Source: DATLED01 sp963750255 (GTDB taxonomy: Bacteria > Actinomycetota > Acidimicrobiia > Acidimicrobiales > CADCTF01). Taken from it: 64,000 nt of DNA. The position numbers and the translations under genes are program-made. This document shows positions 20,103 to 28,687 of this stretch, one piece after another (positions within the stretch are counted from its first letter, which is position 1; every line of letters begins with the position of its first letter). Under the pieces are notes generated by a model. That model saw nothing but the letters and a program-made list of their open reading frames with translations. It did not search any database and had not been told where the DNA came from. The stretch lies in the NCBI GenBank assembly GCA_963750255.1, contig CAVVPZ010000004.1, positions 122,520-186,519 on the forward strand, in the 5' to 3' direction.

Positions 20103-20138
20103 TTGACCGTTACGGCCGGTAACGTTACTATGGGTAAC
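20103..20138 (+). promoter_or_regulatory. Promoter with two tandem operators
   Basis: TTGACC at 20103-20108 and TACTAT at 20126-20131 are spaced by 17 bases, a good sigma-70 promoter. GTTAC-N5-GTAAC occurs twice head to tail, at 20109-20123 and 20124-20138, filling the spacer and covering the -10 box. Two perfect 15-base palindromes in direct tandem imply cooperative binding of two repressor dimers, most likely TetR type (inference). Confidence 0.75.
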
Positions 20139-20165
20139 AGCCGTCCAGAGCACCAGGAGGAATCC

Positions 20166-21074
20166 ATGGCCACCGCCGTCGAAGACCGCATCGAGCGCCT
20201 CAACACCGCCTCGACCCGCCGGGTCATCAACCCCGATACCGAGGTCACCGGCACCCTTGCCGAGGGCCAGATCCTCCCCGACGAGCTGCTCTCGACCGTC
20301 GGCCTCGACCTCGACCTCACCGCCGAGCAGAAGGCGACGCTCTCGCGAGCCGAAGTTGCGTCGATCACCGACGCCGGCATCCGTTTCGAGGCCGTGCTGA
20401 CCGCCGGCTTCGCGCTCCAGATCGCGACGTCGCCCACCAGCGTCGCCGACCCCCGCATCGAGTACCTGCTCCATGAGATCGGTGAGGAGAGCCGCCACTC
20501 CCGCCTCTTCGCCCGCCTCCACGAGCAGTGCGCCGTCGACGCCCCCAACCCCCTCGACCACGGCCTGCTCCGCTACCTGATGCGCAAGGGTGTCATGCGC
20601 ATCATCAGCCTGCCGAGCCTGCTCTACACGCTCGTGCTCGCCGGCGAGGAGATCCCCGACCTGTTCCAGAAGCAGGCCTCGGAGCACCCCGACACCGACC
20701 CGTTCCTCCGTGCCGTCAACAAGTACCACCGTCTCGAGGAGGCCCGTCACCTCTCCTTCGCTCGAGCTGTACTGCCCGAGATCTGGGCCGACGCCTCGCT
20801 GGCCGAAAAGGTCGCCGTGCGCCGGGTGGCCCCGTTCGTCATCCAGGGCATGTTCGAGACCATCGTCCAGCCCGGCGTTTACGGCGCCATCGGCCTGCCG
20901 GCCTGGAAGACCTGGAAGGCCGTCAACAAGACACCCGAGCGCATCGCCTTCCGCTACGAGGCCCTCCGTCCCGTGTGCAAGGCCCTGCTCGACGCCGGCG
21001 TCTTCCGCGGCGGCAAGGTCAACCGCGGCTGGCGCCGCCTCTGCGGCGTCGACACCGCCGGCCAGCCCGCCTGA
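20166..21074 (+). CDS. AurF-like diiron oxygenase (p-aminobenzoate N-oxygenase family)
   Basis: 302 residues from ATG 20166, with AGGAGG five bases upstream. The helical protein carries carboxylate/histidine motifs HEIGEESRHSRLFARLHE and YHRLEEARHLSFARA, the E-x2-H pattern of ferritin-like diiron sites, spaced as in the AurF family. The family oxidises arylamines to nitro compounds or similar substrates; the actual substrate here is unknown. The tandem operator shows it is inducible. It is monocistronic: a palindrome and a convergent hydrolase gene follow. Confidence 0.82.
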   Translation: MATAVEDRIERLNTASTRRVINPDTEVTGTLAEGQILPDELLSTVGLDLDLTAEQKATLSRAEVASITDAGIRFEAVLTAGFALQIATSPTSVADPRIEYLLHEIGEESRHSRLFARLHEQCAVDAPNPLDHGLLRYLMRKGVMRIISLPSLLYTLVLAGEEIPDLFQKQASEHPDTDPFLRAVNKYHRLEEARHLSFARAVLPEIWADASLAEKVAVRRVAPFVIQGMFETIVQPGVYGAIGLPAWKTWKAVNKTPERIAFRYEALRPVCKALLDAGVFRGGKVNRGWRRLCGVDTAGQPA

Positions 21075-21080
21075 ATCCCG

Positions 21081-21126
21081 TTTTGGGCAGCGTGAGAGCG
21101 CGATCGCGCTCTCACCCTGCCCAAAA
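21081..21126. repeat. Intergenic palindrome, family B, copy 2
   Basis: 46 bases, symmetric about 21103/21104, with 22 of 23 pairs matching and ends TTTTGGGCAG and CTGCCCAAAA. It differs from 27781-27826 at three positions. Both copies lie between convergent genes. A bidirectional terminator or REP-like role is inferred; the T-run lies upstream of each stem, unlike a normal intrinsic terminator. Confidence 0.75.
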
Positions 21127-21138
21127 ACGAGGGGTGGC

Positions 21139-21933
21139 TCAGGCCTGCTCCTCGAGGAACGACACGATGACCTTGGCCGACGCCTCGGGCTGATCGCTGA
21201 AGAAGACGTGGCTGGCCCGCTCGATCATCTCGACTCGAGCGCCTGGGATGGCGCCGGCCAGCACGGCGGCGTTGGCTGGGTTGACGAGCCGGTCCTCGGT
21301 GCCTTGGACGATGAGGGTCGGACACGTGATGGCGGCCAACCGTGCCGCGCCACCCGACCATCCGACGACGCCGGCCAGTTGGTTGGCGTAGCCCTCGGGC
21401 GACGTCGGCACCGCCAGGCGCAGGGCGAAGTCTTCGTCGATCACCGATCGGGGCGTCGACGTCGAGTACACGAAAGGCACGGCGACCTCGGCCGCGTCCT
21501 CGGGTGACATCGACGCCCGCGCCGCCGCCATCTCCATCGCTGCCGGCTCGGCCGGCACCATCTCGTCGCCGCCGGTGGCCGTGCATCCGAGCACGAGCGA
21601 GCGCACCCGCTCGGGGGCTCGCAGCGCGACCTCTTGGGCGATGAAGCCGCCCATCGAGACACCGAGCACGTGGGCCGACGTCTCCCCGGCGGCGTCGAGC
21701 ACCGCCAGCGCGTCGTCGGCCATCACGTCGATCGGATAGGGACCGTCAGGCACCCCGGTGCGCCCAACGCCCCGGTTGTCGAAGCGAATGGTGCGAAAGC
21801 GTGGGGTGAGTTCAGGGAGCAGGCGATGGAACATGTCCGACGGGTAACCCAGACCCATGATGAGGAGCAGCGGTTCTCCCGCGCCTTCGGCCTCCCACCA
21901 GATGCGGGCTCCCGTGCGTTCGACGGTCGGCAT
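21139..21933 (-). CDS. Alpha/beta hydrolase
   Basis: 264 residues, intact. LLLIMGLGY (oxyanion region), IRFDNRGVGRT, nucleophile motif GVSMGG, acid in VQGTEDRLV and catalytic His in IERASHVFF. The fold is that of small esterases or epoxide/haloalkane-type hydrolases; no substrate can be named. ATG 21933 overlaps the livF stop by one base (TGATG), so it is the last gene of the Liv-type transporter operon and may act on the imported compound or its ester (inference). Confidence 0.88.
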   Translation of the reverse strand: MPTVERTGARIWWEAEGAGEPLLLIMGLGYPSDMFHRLLPELTPRFRTIRFDNRGVGRTGVPDGPYPIDVMADDALAVLDAAGETSAHVLGVSMGGFIAQEVALRAPERVRSLVLGCTATGGDEMVPAEPAAMEMAAARASMSPEDAAEVAVPFVYSTSTPRSVIDEDFALRLAVPTSPEGYANQLAGVVGWSGGAARLAAITCPTLIVQGTEDRLVNPANAAVLAGAIPGARVEMIERASHVFFSDQPEASAKVIVSFLEEQA

Positions 21934-22739
21934 CAGCGTTCCTTCACTTTCGCATTGGTCTTCGAGGTCTTGGGGCCACGGCCGGCGATCGACGTGGCCA
22001 CCCCCTTGCCCAGCAGTCGCCCGATGCCGAGGTAGCCGGCCAGCGCCTCTTGATCGAGTCCGGCCACCGCGCCCCGGTGCACGACCCGACCGACCTGCAG
22101 CACGTGCACGGTGTCGACGAGTTGGAGGCCGAAGGCAACGTTCTGCTCGACGAGCACCATGGTCACGCCAGTGGTGGCCACCTGCTTGAGGGTGCCGAAC
22201 AGGTCCTGCACCGCCATGGGCGACAACCCGGCCGACGGCTCGTCGACGAGGATCAGCGTGGGTTCGGACATCAGGGACCGGGCCACGGCCAGCGCAGCCT
22301 GCTGACCGCCCGACATGGTGCCCGCCACTTGCGTCCGACGCTCGGCCAAAAGCGGGAACCGGTCGTAGACGCCGGCGAGCACCGAGTCGTAGCGACCGCG
22401 ATCGCGTCGGCGCAACGTGTAGGCGCCGAGTCGCAGGTTCTGCTCGACGGTGAGAGCGGCGAACACCTGGCGTCCCTGGGGAACGTGGGCCATGCCCCGA
22501 CGCACCCGCTCTTCCGGGCTGGCCGCCGTGATGTCTTCGCCCAAGAACGACACCGTCCCCGACCGGGCGGGAACGATGCCGGCCAGCACCTTCATGGTCA
22601 CGCTCTTGCCGGCGCCGTTGAGGCCGAACACTCCCGCCACCTCACCGGGCGCCACGACGAGGTCGACGCCGTGCAGCACCGTGGTCGGGCCGAAGCCCGC
22701 CGTCACGGCGTCGAGCGAGAGGACGACGTCGCCGCTCAT
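21933..22739 (-). CDS. livF: Branched-chain amino acid-type ABC transporter ATPase LivF
   Basis: 268 residues. Walker A GLNGAGKSV, Q-loop region VPQGRQVFAALTVEQNL, signature MSGGQQAALAVARSL, Walker B LILVDEPSAGLSP and H-loop VLVEQNV, all in LivF style. The C-terminal tail ends in a Lys-rich stretch (SKTNAKVKER). ATG 22739 overlaps the preceding stop as ATGA. It forms the second nucleotide-binding subunit of the transporter. True substrates of such actinobacterial systems often are not amino acids. Confidence 0.92.
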   Translation of the reverse strand: MSGDVVLSLDAVTAGFGPTTVLHGVDLVVAPGEVAGVFGLNGAGKSVTMKVLAGIVPARSGTVSFLGEDITAASPEERVRRGMAHVPQGRQVFAALTVEQNLRLGAYTLRRRDRGRYDSVLAGVYDRFPLLAERRTQVAGTMSGGQQAALAVARSLMSEPTLILVDEPSAGLSPMAVQDLFGTLKQVATTGVTMVLVEQNVAFGLQLVDTVHVLQVGRVVHRGAVAGLDQEALAGYLGIGRLLGKGVATSIAGRGPKTSKTNAKVKER

Positions 22740-24576
22740 CCCACCGCCTCGCCGAGATAGGCGCTGATCACGTCGCCCTGGGCCGCCACCTCGTCGACCG
22801 ACCCCGAGGCGATGACTTCGCCACTCGAGAGCACGGTGAGCGTGTCGCACACGTCGAGCACCAGGGGGAGGTTGTGCTCGATGATCAACACGGTGCGACC
22901 CAGTTGGTCACGGATGTCGCGGAGGCGAACGGCGAGGTTTTCGGCTGCGCCTGGCGACATGCCCGCCGACGGTTCGTCGAGCAGGACGAGGTCGGGCGCC
23001 GTGAGCAGCACGCACCCCAACTCGACGATGCGCTGCTGACCGTGGGAAAGCAGTCGGACGGGTTGGTCGGCCTTGGCCTCGAACCCGAGCGCGGCGATGG
23101 CCTCGCGGGCCCGGCTTCGCAACTCGGCCTCGACCGTCGTCACCCGACCGAACCCAGTGAGGGCTTCGGCCGACGAGTAGCGAGCCAGGCTGTGTTGGGC
23201 GAGGAGCAGGTTCTCGGTGACGGTCAAGTCCTTGGCCAATCCGATCGCCTGGAACGTGCGGCCGATTCCTGCCGCCGCTCGGGCGTGCGGCGCGAGATCG
23301 GTGATGTCCTCACCCCGGAAGGTGACCCGTCCCGCCTCGGTGGCGACAAGCCCGGCGATGGCGTTGAACAACGTGGTCTTGCCCGCCCCGTTGGGCCCGA
23401 TCAGCCCGGCGATCTCCCCCGGCGCGACGGAGAACGACGCATCACGCACGGCGTAGAGATCTCCGAAGCGAACCGTGGCCCCGACGACCTGCAGCATCGG
23501 CTCGCCGGCGGCCAGTGGCGGTCGAGTGACTTCAGCCGGGCGGGGCATTCGAGGAAGGATCGGCGCCTCGCCGTCGTCATCCTGCGGAGCATCGGCGGCC
23601 GCTTTGCGTTCTCTCCGGTGTTGGAGGATCTCGGCCACGCCACCCGGATGGTTCCGCACCGCGATCATCAGACCGGCGGCGCCGATCACGAGATCCCATC
23701 CCCGCAACCCGGTGCCGAAGATGCCGATGAGGATGCGGGGCATCTCGGCGTAGACGAGCGCGGCCACCACGACGCCGACGCGACTGCCGAGTCCGCCGAT
23801 CACCACGATCACGACGAGCAACAAACTGGCCTGATAGCTGAACGAACCACGTTGACCGTGCCGACGAGCGGTGCATACATCGCTCCGGCCACCCCGGCGA
23901 ACGCCCCCGAGAGCCCGAAGGCGAACAGCTTGTGACGGCCGACGTCGATGCCGAACGACGCCGCCACCGGCTCGCTGGCCTTGACCGCGCGAAAAGCGCG
24001 TCCGATCCGCGAGCGGGTCACGTTGACGTCGACGAGCCAGAGGATGGCGAGCAGCACGACGATGATCGAGAGGTACTCCATCCCTTTCAGGAACACGAAC
24101 GTGCCGGCGATGGGACGCGGGATCTCGATGCCCGACGAGCCGCCCGTGAGCCCCCGGGCCCGGAAGATCGACTTCTCCATCGCGTACGAGAACCCGATGG
24201 TGGCGATGGCGAGATAGAGGCCGCGGAGGCGGAGCGCCGGCAGGCCGACGAGCAGTCCGACGGCGGCGCCCAACAAGGCGGCCGCCGGCACCGAGACGAG
24301 GTACGGCAGGGCGAGGCGGTCGGCCGCCGTCAGAACGCCACAGGTGAAGCCGCCGACGCCGAGCAGGGCGAAATGGCCGAGAGAGATCTGCCCGGCGTAA
24401 CCCATGACCAGGTTGAGGGCCAGAGCGGCGGCGGCGAGGCAGATGCCCTGGCCGAGAACCTGTGACTCGACGCCGGTGACGCGGTCGGGCAATACCTGGG
24501 CCCACGCCAGCGGGACGAGGAACAAGAGGGCGACGACCGAGCCCACTGTGAGCCGACGCTGCACCAGCGCGCTCAT
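22736..24576 (-). CDS. LivM-LivG fusion: ABC permease joined to ATPase
   Basis: About 613 residues. N-terminal LivM permease: multiple helices, AALALNLVMGYAGQISLGHFALLGVGG, then ending FGTGLRGWDLVIGAAGLMIAVR. A linker of about 55 polar residues (KAAADAPQDDDGEAP and following) leads without a stop into LivG: Walker A GPNGAGKTT, GIGRTFQ, LLSHGQQRIVELG, VLLDEPSAGMSP and IIEHNLPL. A frame change near 23850 lies inside the permease part, not at the junction, so the fusion itself is continuous in sequence. ATG 24576 overlaps the livH stop (ATGA). Permease-ATPase fusions of this type occur in actinobacteria. Confidence 0.88.
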
Positions 24577-25468
24577 GCGACCGCCGGTGGCTTGGCCCCG
24601 AAGAGCCCGCCTGGTCGGGCGAGGAGCACGACGAGGATCACGGCGAACACGGCGAGGGTGGGGATGCCGGGCAACTCGCTGGTGATGGTGGCCGACGACA
24701 CGAACACCTTGAGCAACCCGATGATGAGCCCGCCGGCGAAGGCGCCGGGGAGGCTCGACAGCCCGCCGACGAGCGCAGCCGCCGAGCGCGAAAACGAAGA
24801 GTTCGCTGGCGTATCCGGGGACGAAGTTGCCGATGGTCGGTTCGATCAACAGCGCCGCGAGGGCGCTGACGGCCGCCCCCGTGCCCCACGTGAATGCCGA
24901 GCACGCGCGACAACGAGACGCCGACGAGTCGCACGGCCGTCGGGTCGTCGGCCGCCGCCAGCACCCCGAGGCCGAAGTCGGTCTTGCGCAGGAGCACGGC
25001 CAACGCGGCCCCGACGGCGATCGTGACGGCCAGCGAGAGCAGTTGGGTCGGGCTCACGATCACGCCGGCCACCCGCAGGCCCAATCCGGCGATGGGGGCC
25101 GGCACCGTGCGCGGGCTCTCGCCGAAGACCCGGAACCCGAGCGCGAGCAGGAAGAGCAGCAGTCCGACCGTGGCCACCGCCACCGAGATGCGGCTGCTGT
25201 CGGCCATCGGGCGCACGACGAGGCGCTCGAAGGCCAGCCCGATGGCGATGGCGGCGAGGATGCCGGCGCCGGCGCCGACGATCCACGGATAACCACGGTC
25301 GGTCGTGAGGTACCAGGCGACCACCAGAGCGACGGTGCCGATCTCACCTTGGGCGAAGTTCAACACCCGCGATCCTCGATAGACGAGGACGATGCCCACC
25401 GCCAGCAGGCCGTAGATGCCGCCCTCGACGATGCCGAGGACGAGGTTCTGTCCGTTGAGGAACCCCAC
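24573..25468 (-). CDS. livH: Branched-chain amino acid-type ABC permease LivH
   Basis: About 298 residues. VEGGIYGLLAVGIVLVYRGSRVLNFAQGEIGT is the classic LivH start; helices continue to GNFVPGYASELFVFAL and GGLSSLPGAFAGGLIIGLLK, then end ARPGGLFGAKPPAVA. Frame changes near 24885 and 24785 split the last third. GTG 25468 directly follows the binding-protein stop, and its stop overlaps the LivM start by four bases. It forms one half of the membrane channel. Confidence 0.88.
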
Positions 25469-26983
25469 CTAGAACGAAGCCTTGCAGCGCTCGATGCTGC
25501 GCCAGTTGACCTTGCCCGACGGTGACCGGTACGTCTCCATGCTGTTCACCAGTCCCCCGCTGCCGTCGTGGGTGCCGAGGCGGAAGTCGAGCGGACACGT
25601 GGGAGACGTCGTGGCCGTGTAACCGTTGACCAGAAGCCCGACGATGTGGTTGCGGGTGCAGGCCGGACCGCAGGCTCGGAGCAGGTCGACGAAGCGCTTC
25701 TGTTCGACCCAGTTGAGCCACAGCAGGTCGCCGGCCACGCCCCCGATGTCGGTACTGGGTCGGTACTTCTTGTACTGGGCCTCGAACTCTTTCATGTCGC
25801 CGGCGTAGTCAGCGAACGTGCCGCTGTAGTCGCCCATCGAGTATCCGGGCCACGACGCCAAGCCGACCATGGGCGGGGTGAGGGCCTCGTCGTCGAGGGT
25901 CTGGGAGGTGAGGTTGAAGGGGAACGCCAACCAGATCGGACTGTACGACTGGGCCTTGGCCTGCTTGACCATCTGGGTGAGCGCCAGCGTGTTCTCCCAG
26001 CCGAAGACCACCTCGGCGCCGGCATTGCGGAGTTCGATCAACGCCTGGGTGTAGTTGGCCTGGTTCTTCTCGACGCCGATCGACTTGACGATCGTCAGAC
26101 CCTTGGCCGCCGCCACGGCCTTGAACGCATCGAAGCCCGGCTGCCAGAACTCGCTGTTGCGGTAGAGCACGCCGATCTTCTTGCCCTGGAACCGCTTGGC
26201 CGCCAGCTGCCCGAAGGCCTCACCGACCCGCTCGACCGTGGGCTGGGTGGTGTAGCTGTACTGCTTGCCGGCCGTGCCCTTCTCGGTGGCGATGTGGTGG
26301 AAGTACAGCTCCTTGTTCTGCTCGGCCCAGTTGCGGACCGACGGGATCTGGTCGAACCCGATGCCGCCGAGGATGGCGAAGGGCGCTTTTGCCTTGCACG
26401 CTTCAGCCGCCTGCACCGCCGTCGCCGGGTCGTAGTTGTCGTTCTCGTAGGTGGCCACGATCTTGCGACCGAAGATGCCGCCCGAGTCGTTGACGGCCGA
26501 GTAGTACACGTTGAAGTCGTCGGCGGTGGCGTTGAATGCCGGACCGTAGGTGAGGGCGGCGTGGCCACAGATCCGGATCTCGGCCGCCGAGATCCCCCGG
26601 GTGTTGGCGTCGCCCGCGAACAGCTGGGGGTCGCCCGGTGCGTCAGCCGGCTTGGCCGCCGGCCCGCCCGCAGGTGCCGGACCCGTCGCGCCGCCAGCGG
26701 TTCCGGCCGCTGCCTTGGCCGTCGTCGCCGTCGTTGCCTTGGGGGCGGTCTTGGGCTTGGTCGTCGCGCCCCCAGCCGCGGGCGCGGGTGCGGGCGTGCC
26801 GTCGGCCGTCGGCGCATCGGCCGGAGCGGTTGCATCGCCAGTGGTGGGCTCGAGCGCGACGGTTGTCGAGGTGGATCCGGCCGAGAGGCTGGCGTCGGCG
26901 CCGGGCCGCTTGGCCCCCGTGCACCCCGCCATGAGCATGGCACTGGCTGCCACCACCGCCAACGTCCGCAACCTGATCCCCAT
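25469..26983 (-). CDS. Lipoprotein substrate-binding protein of the Liv-type transporter
   Basis: About 504 residues. The signal peptide ends with lipobox LMAGC (Cys21 from ATG 26983), then a 100-residue Ala/Thr/Pro-rich linker, then a periplasmic-binding fold type I: ISAAEIRICGHAALTYGPAF, GGIFGRKIVATYENDNYDPA, GKKIGVLYRNSEFWQPGFDAFK. ATG 26983 is chosen because GGGGGAG lies five bases upstream; the GTG at 26989 has no room for a ribosome site. The mature N-terminus would be anchored to the outer membrane-side lipid of the cell membrane. It is first in the transporter operon, with a palindromic operator just upstream. Confidence 0.9.
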   Translation of the reverse strand: MGIRLRTLAVVAASAMLMAGCTGAKRPGADASLSAGSTSTTVALEPTTGDATAPADAPTADGTPAPAPAAGGATTKPKTAPKATTATTAKAAAGTAGGATGPAPAGGPAAKPADAPGDPQLFAGDANTRGISAAEIRICGHAALTYGPAFNATADDFNVYYSAVNDSGGIFGRKIVATYENDNYDPATAVQAAEACKAKAPFAILGGIGFDQIPSVRNWAEQNKELYFHHIATEKGTAGKQYSYTTQPTVERVGEAFGQLAAKRFQGKKIGVLYRNSEFWQPGFDAFKAVAAAKGLTIVKSIGVEKNQANYTQALIELRNAGAEVVFGWENTLALTQMVKQAKAQSYSPIWLAFPFNLTSQTLDDEALTPPMVGLASWPGYSMGDYSGTFADYAGDMKEFEAQYKKYRPSTDIGGVAGDLLWLNWVEQKRFVDLLRACGPACTRNHIVGLLVNGYTATTSPTCPLDFRLGTHDGSGGLVNSMETYRSPSGKVNWRSIERCKASF

Positions 26984-26994
26984 GGTCACTCCCC

Positions 26995-27020
26995 CTCGTC
27001 CTAACGCTCGTTAGGACGAG
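26995..27020 (-). promoter_or_regulatory. Perfect palindromic operator of the Liv-type operon
   Basis: CTCGTCCTAACG and CGTTAGGACGAG are exact complements with two bases between. The core TAACG-N2-CGTTA is a common TetR-family operator shape. On the minus strand it lies just after a TTGCGG-N18-TATCTT promoter-like pair and before the ribosome site. The divergent TetR gene at 27138 is the obvious candidate regulator. Confidence 0.75.
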
Positions 27021-27087
27021 CTGCAAGATAGAGCGCTTCATCCCCGTTCCGCAAGCGCATCCACTCTCCGGGAAGGTAGAGTTACTG

Positions 27088-27101
27088 CGAACGATCGTTC
27101 G
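27088..27101 (+). promoter_or_regulatory. Palindrome CGAACGATCGTTCG upstream of the TetR gene
   Basis: A perfect 14-base palindrome 36 bases before the TetR start. It fits both a TetR autoregulatory operator and the actinobacterial LexA box pattern CGAAC-N4-GTTCG; the sequence alone cannot separate these. Confidence 0.55.
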
Positions 27102-27137
27102 GCAACACCCGTTCGTCGAACTTCCCAGGGGCCCAGC

Positions 27138-27771
27138 ATGACCATCACCTCATTGGTTGGCAGCGACCACGCACTCCTCCCGCCGCGGGCTAAGTCCGAC
27201 GGAACGCTGCGCCGGGTGCAGGAGCACACGCTCGTTCTCTTCGCCGAGCGGGGCTACCACGGGGTGTCGATGCGCGACCTCGCCGCCGCCGTCGGGATGC
27301 GAGCGAGTTCGCTCTACGTGCACGTCGACTCCAAGGAGCAGTTGCTCCTCGAGCTCATCCTGCTCGGCCACGAGGAGCACCGCGAGGGCATTCGCCGCGC
27401 CATCCTCGACGCCGAAGGCGACACGGCCGCCGCCCAACTCGCGGCCGCCACCCGAGCCCACGTCCGCATGCACGCGACCTACCCGATGCTCGCCACCGTG
27501 GCCAACAACGAGTTGCACTCCCTGGGCGACGACGCCCAGCGCGCCGTCGTCGCCGTTCGTGGCGACGCCGAGGCCACACTTGCGCGACATCCTCGACCGC
27601 GGCGTTCGACTCAGCGAGTTCGCTTGTCCCGACACGTGGTTGGCCATGGCCGCCATCGGCGCCATGGGTATCCGCGTCGCGGCGTGGTACCGCGCCGGCG
27701 AGTCGCCCTACGACGTCGAGCACGTCTGCGACCGCTACGCCGACTTCGCCCTCCGCATCGCCGGCGCCTGA
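27138..27771 (+). CDS. TetR-family transcriptional regulator
   Basis: About 210 residues. The N-terminal helix-turn-helix reads FAERGYHGVSMRDLAAAVGMRASSLYVHVDSKEQLL, the standard TetR DNA-binding domain. The ligand domain continues to a frame change near 27580, after which LRDILDRGVRLSEFACPD and the end DRYADFALRIAGA are in a second frame. ATG 27138. It is divergent from the ABC transporter operon, with two perfect palindromes between them, so it probably represses that operon and perhaps itself. Confidence 0.9.
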
Positions 27772-27780
27772 CCCACCTCG

Positions 27781-27826
27781 TTTTGGGCAGCGTCAGAGCA
27801 CGATCGCGCTCTCACGCTGCCCAAAA
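27781..27826. repeat. Intergenic palindrome, family B, copy 3
   Basis: 46 bases symmetric about 27803/27804 with two mismatched pairs, ends TTTTGGGCAG and CTGCCCAAAA. Its right arm is the exact complement of the left arm of the 21081 copy. It lies between the convergent TetR and lipase genes. Confidence 0.75.
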
Positions 27827-27833
27827 CGGGTGG

Positions 27834-28658
27834 TTAGCGGGCGCGGAGCCAGGCGAGGAGGTCGGCGGTGACCTCGTCGCGGTTGGTCTCGTTGAGAAGT
27901 TCGTGGCGGCCACCCTCGTAGGCGCGGAACTCGACCTCGGTGAGGCCCGACGACCGGTAGTGCTCGGCCAGGGCGGCGCCGCCCGCGGCCCCGCCGATCG
28001 GATCGACGCTGCCGTTGAGGATGAGCACCGGGAGGCCCGAGGGAATGGTCGAGTCGTCGGGTTCGGGCGGCGGGGTGGCGGCGACCGGCGACGCTGGGGT
28101 GGCCATGCGCTCGAAGCCGCACCACGGGTCGTCGATGTAGGCCGACACTTCGGCTGCATCGCGGCTCAGCCAGTCATACGGCGTCGCCGCCGGCTCGAAC
28201 GCGGCGTTGGGTCCGCCCTCCCGGCGGGGCTGGTCGGCGCCGCGGAACGTGGTGCCGGTGAGGACGGCCCCGTCGAGGTCACCTCCCCACCGCCGCAGAT
28301 AGCGCTGGGCGATGAACGAACCCCAGCTGTGTCCCATCAAGAGGTGAGGCACGTCGGGGTGCTCGCCGAACACCTCGACACTGACGGCGCGAGCGGCGTC
28401 GAGCACGCCGTCTTGTCCTCGCGGTCCGAGGTCGCCGATGCCGCCGGCGCCGAGGCCGGTGCGTCCGTGGCCCCGGTGATCGTCGGCGTAAACGGCGATC
28501 CCGGCCGCCGCCGCCACTCGGGCGAAGCGCTCGTAGCGCCCAGCGTGCTCGGCCCATCCGTGGAGGATGTGCAACACGCGGTCAGGGGCACCCTCCGGCA
28601 ACCACCGGTAGTAGGTGATCTCGATGCCGTCGGGGTCGGTCAGCGTTCGTGTCTCCAT
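27834..28658 (-). CDS. Monoacylglycerol lipase / lysophospholipase-like hydrolase (S33)
   Basis: 274 residues, intact. ILHGWAEHAGRYERFA and DHRGHGRTG are typical of monoglyceride lipases. Nucleophile GHSWGS, acid in NGSVDPIGG and histidine in GGRHELLNE complete the triad. It probably cleaves monoacylglycerols or lysolipids. ATG 28658 lies 30 bases from the divergent peptidase start, so the two share a promoter region. Confidence 0.9.
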   Translation of the reverse strand: METRTLTDPDGIEITYYRWLPEGAPDRVLHILHGWAEHAGRYERFARVAAAAGIAVYADDHRGHGRTGLGAGGIGDLGPRGQDGVLDAARAVSVEVFGEHPDVPHLLMGHSWGSFIAQRYLRRWGGDLDGAVLTGTTFRGADQPRREGGPNAAFEPAATPYDWLSRDAAEVSAYIDDPWCGFERMATPASPVAATPPPEPDDSTIPSGLPVLILNGSVDPIGGAAGGAALAEHYRSSGLTEVEFRAYEGGRHELLNETNRDEVTADLLAWLRAR

Positions 28659-28687
28659 GGCGACCGCCGACCCTAGGCTCGCCGGCC

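Noticed and set aside
21081..21126. Standard rho-independent terminator
   Set aside because: The T-run precedes the stem on both strands instead of following it, so it was listed as a palindromic repeat.
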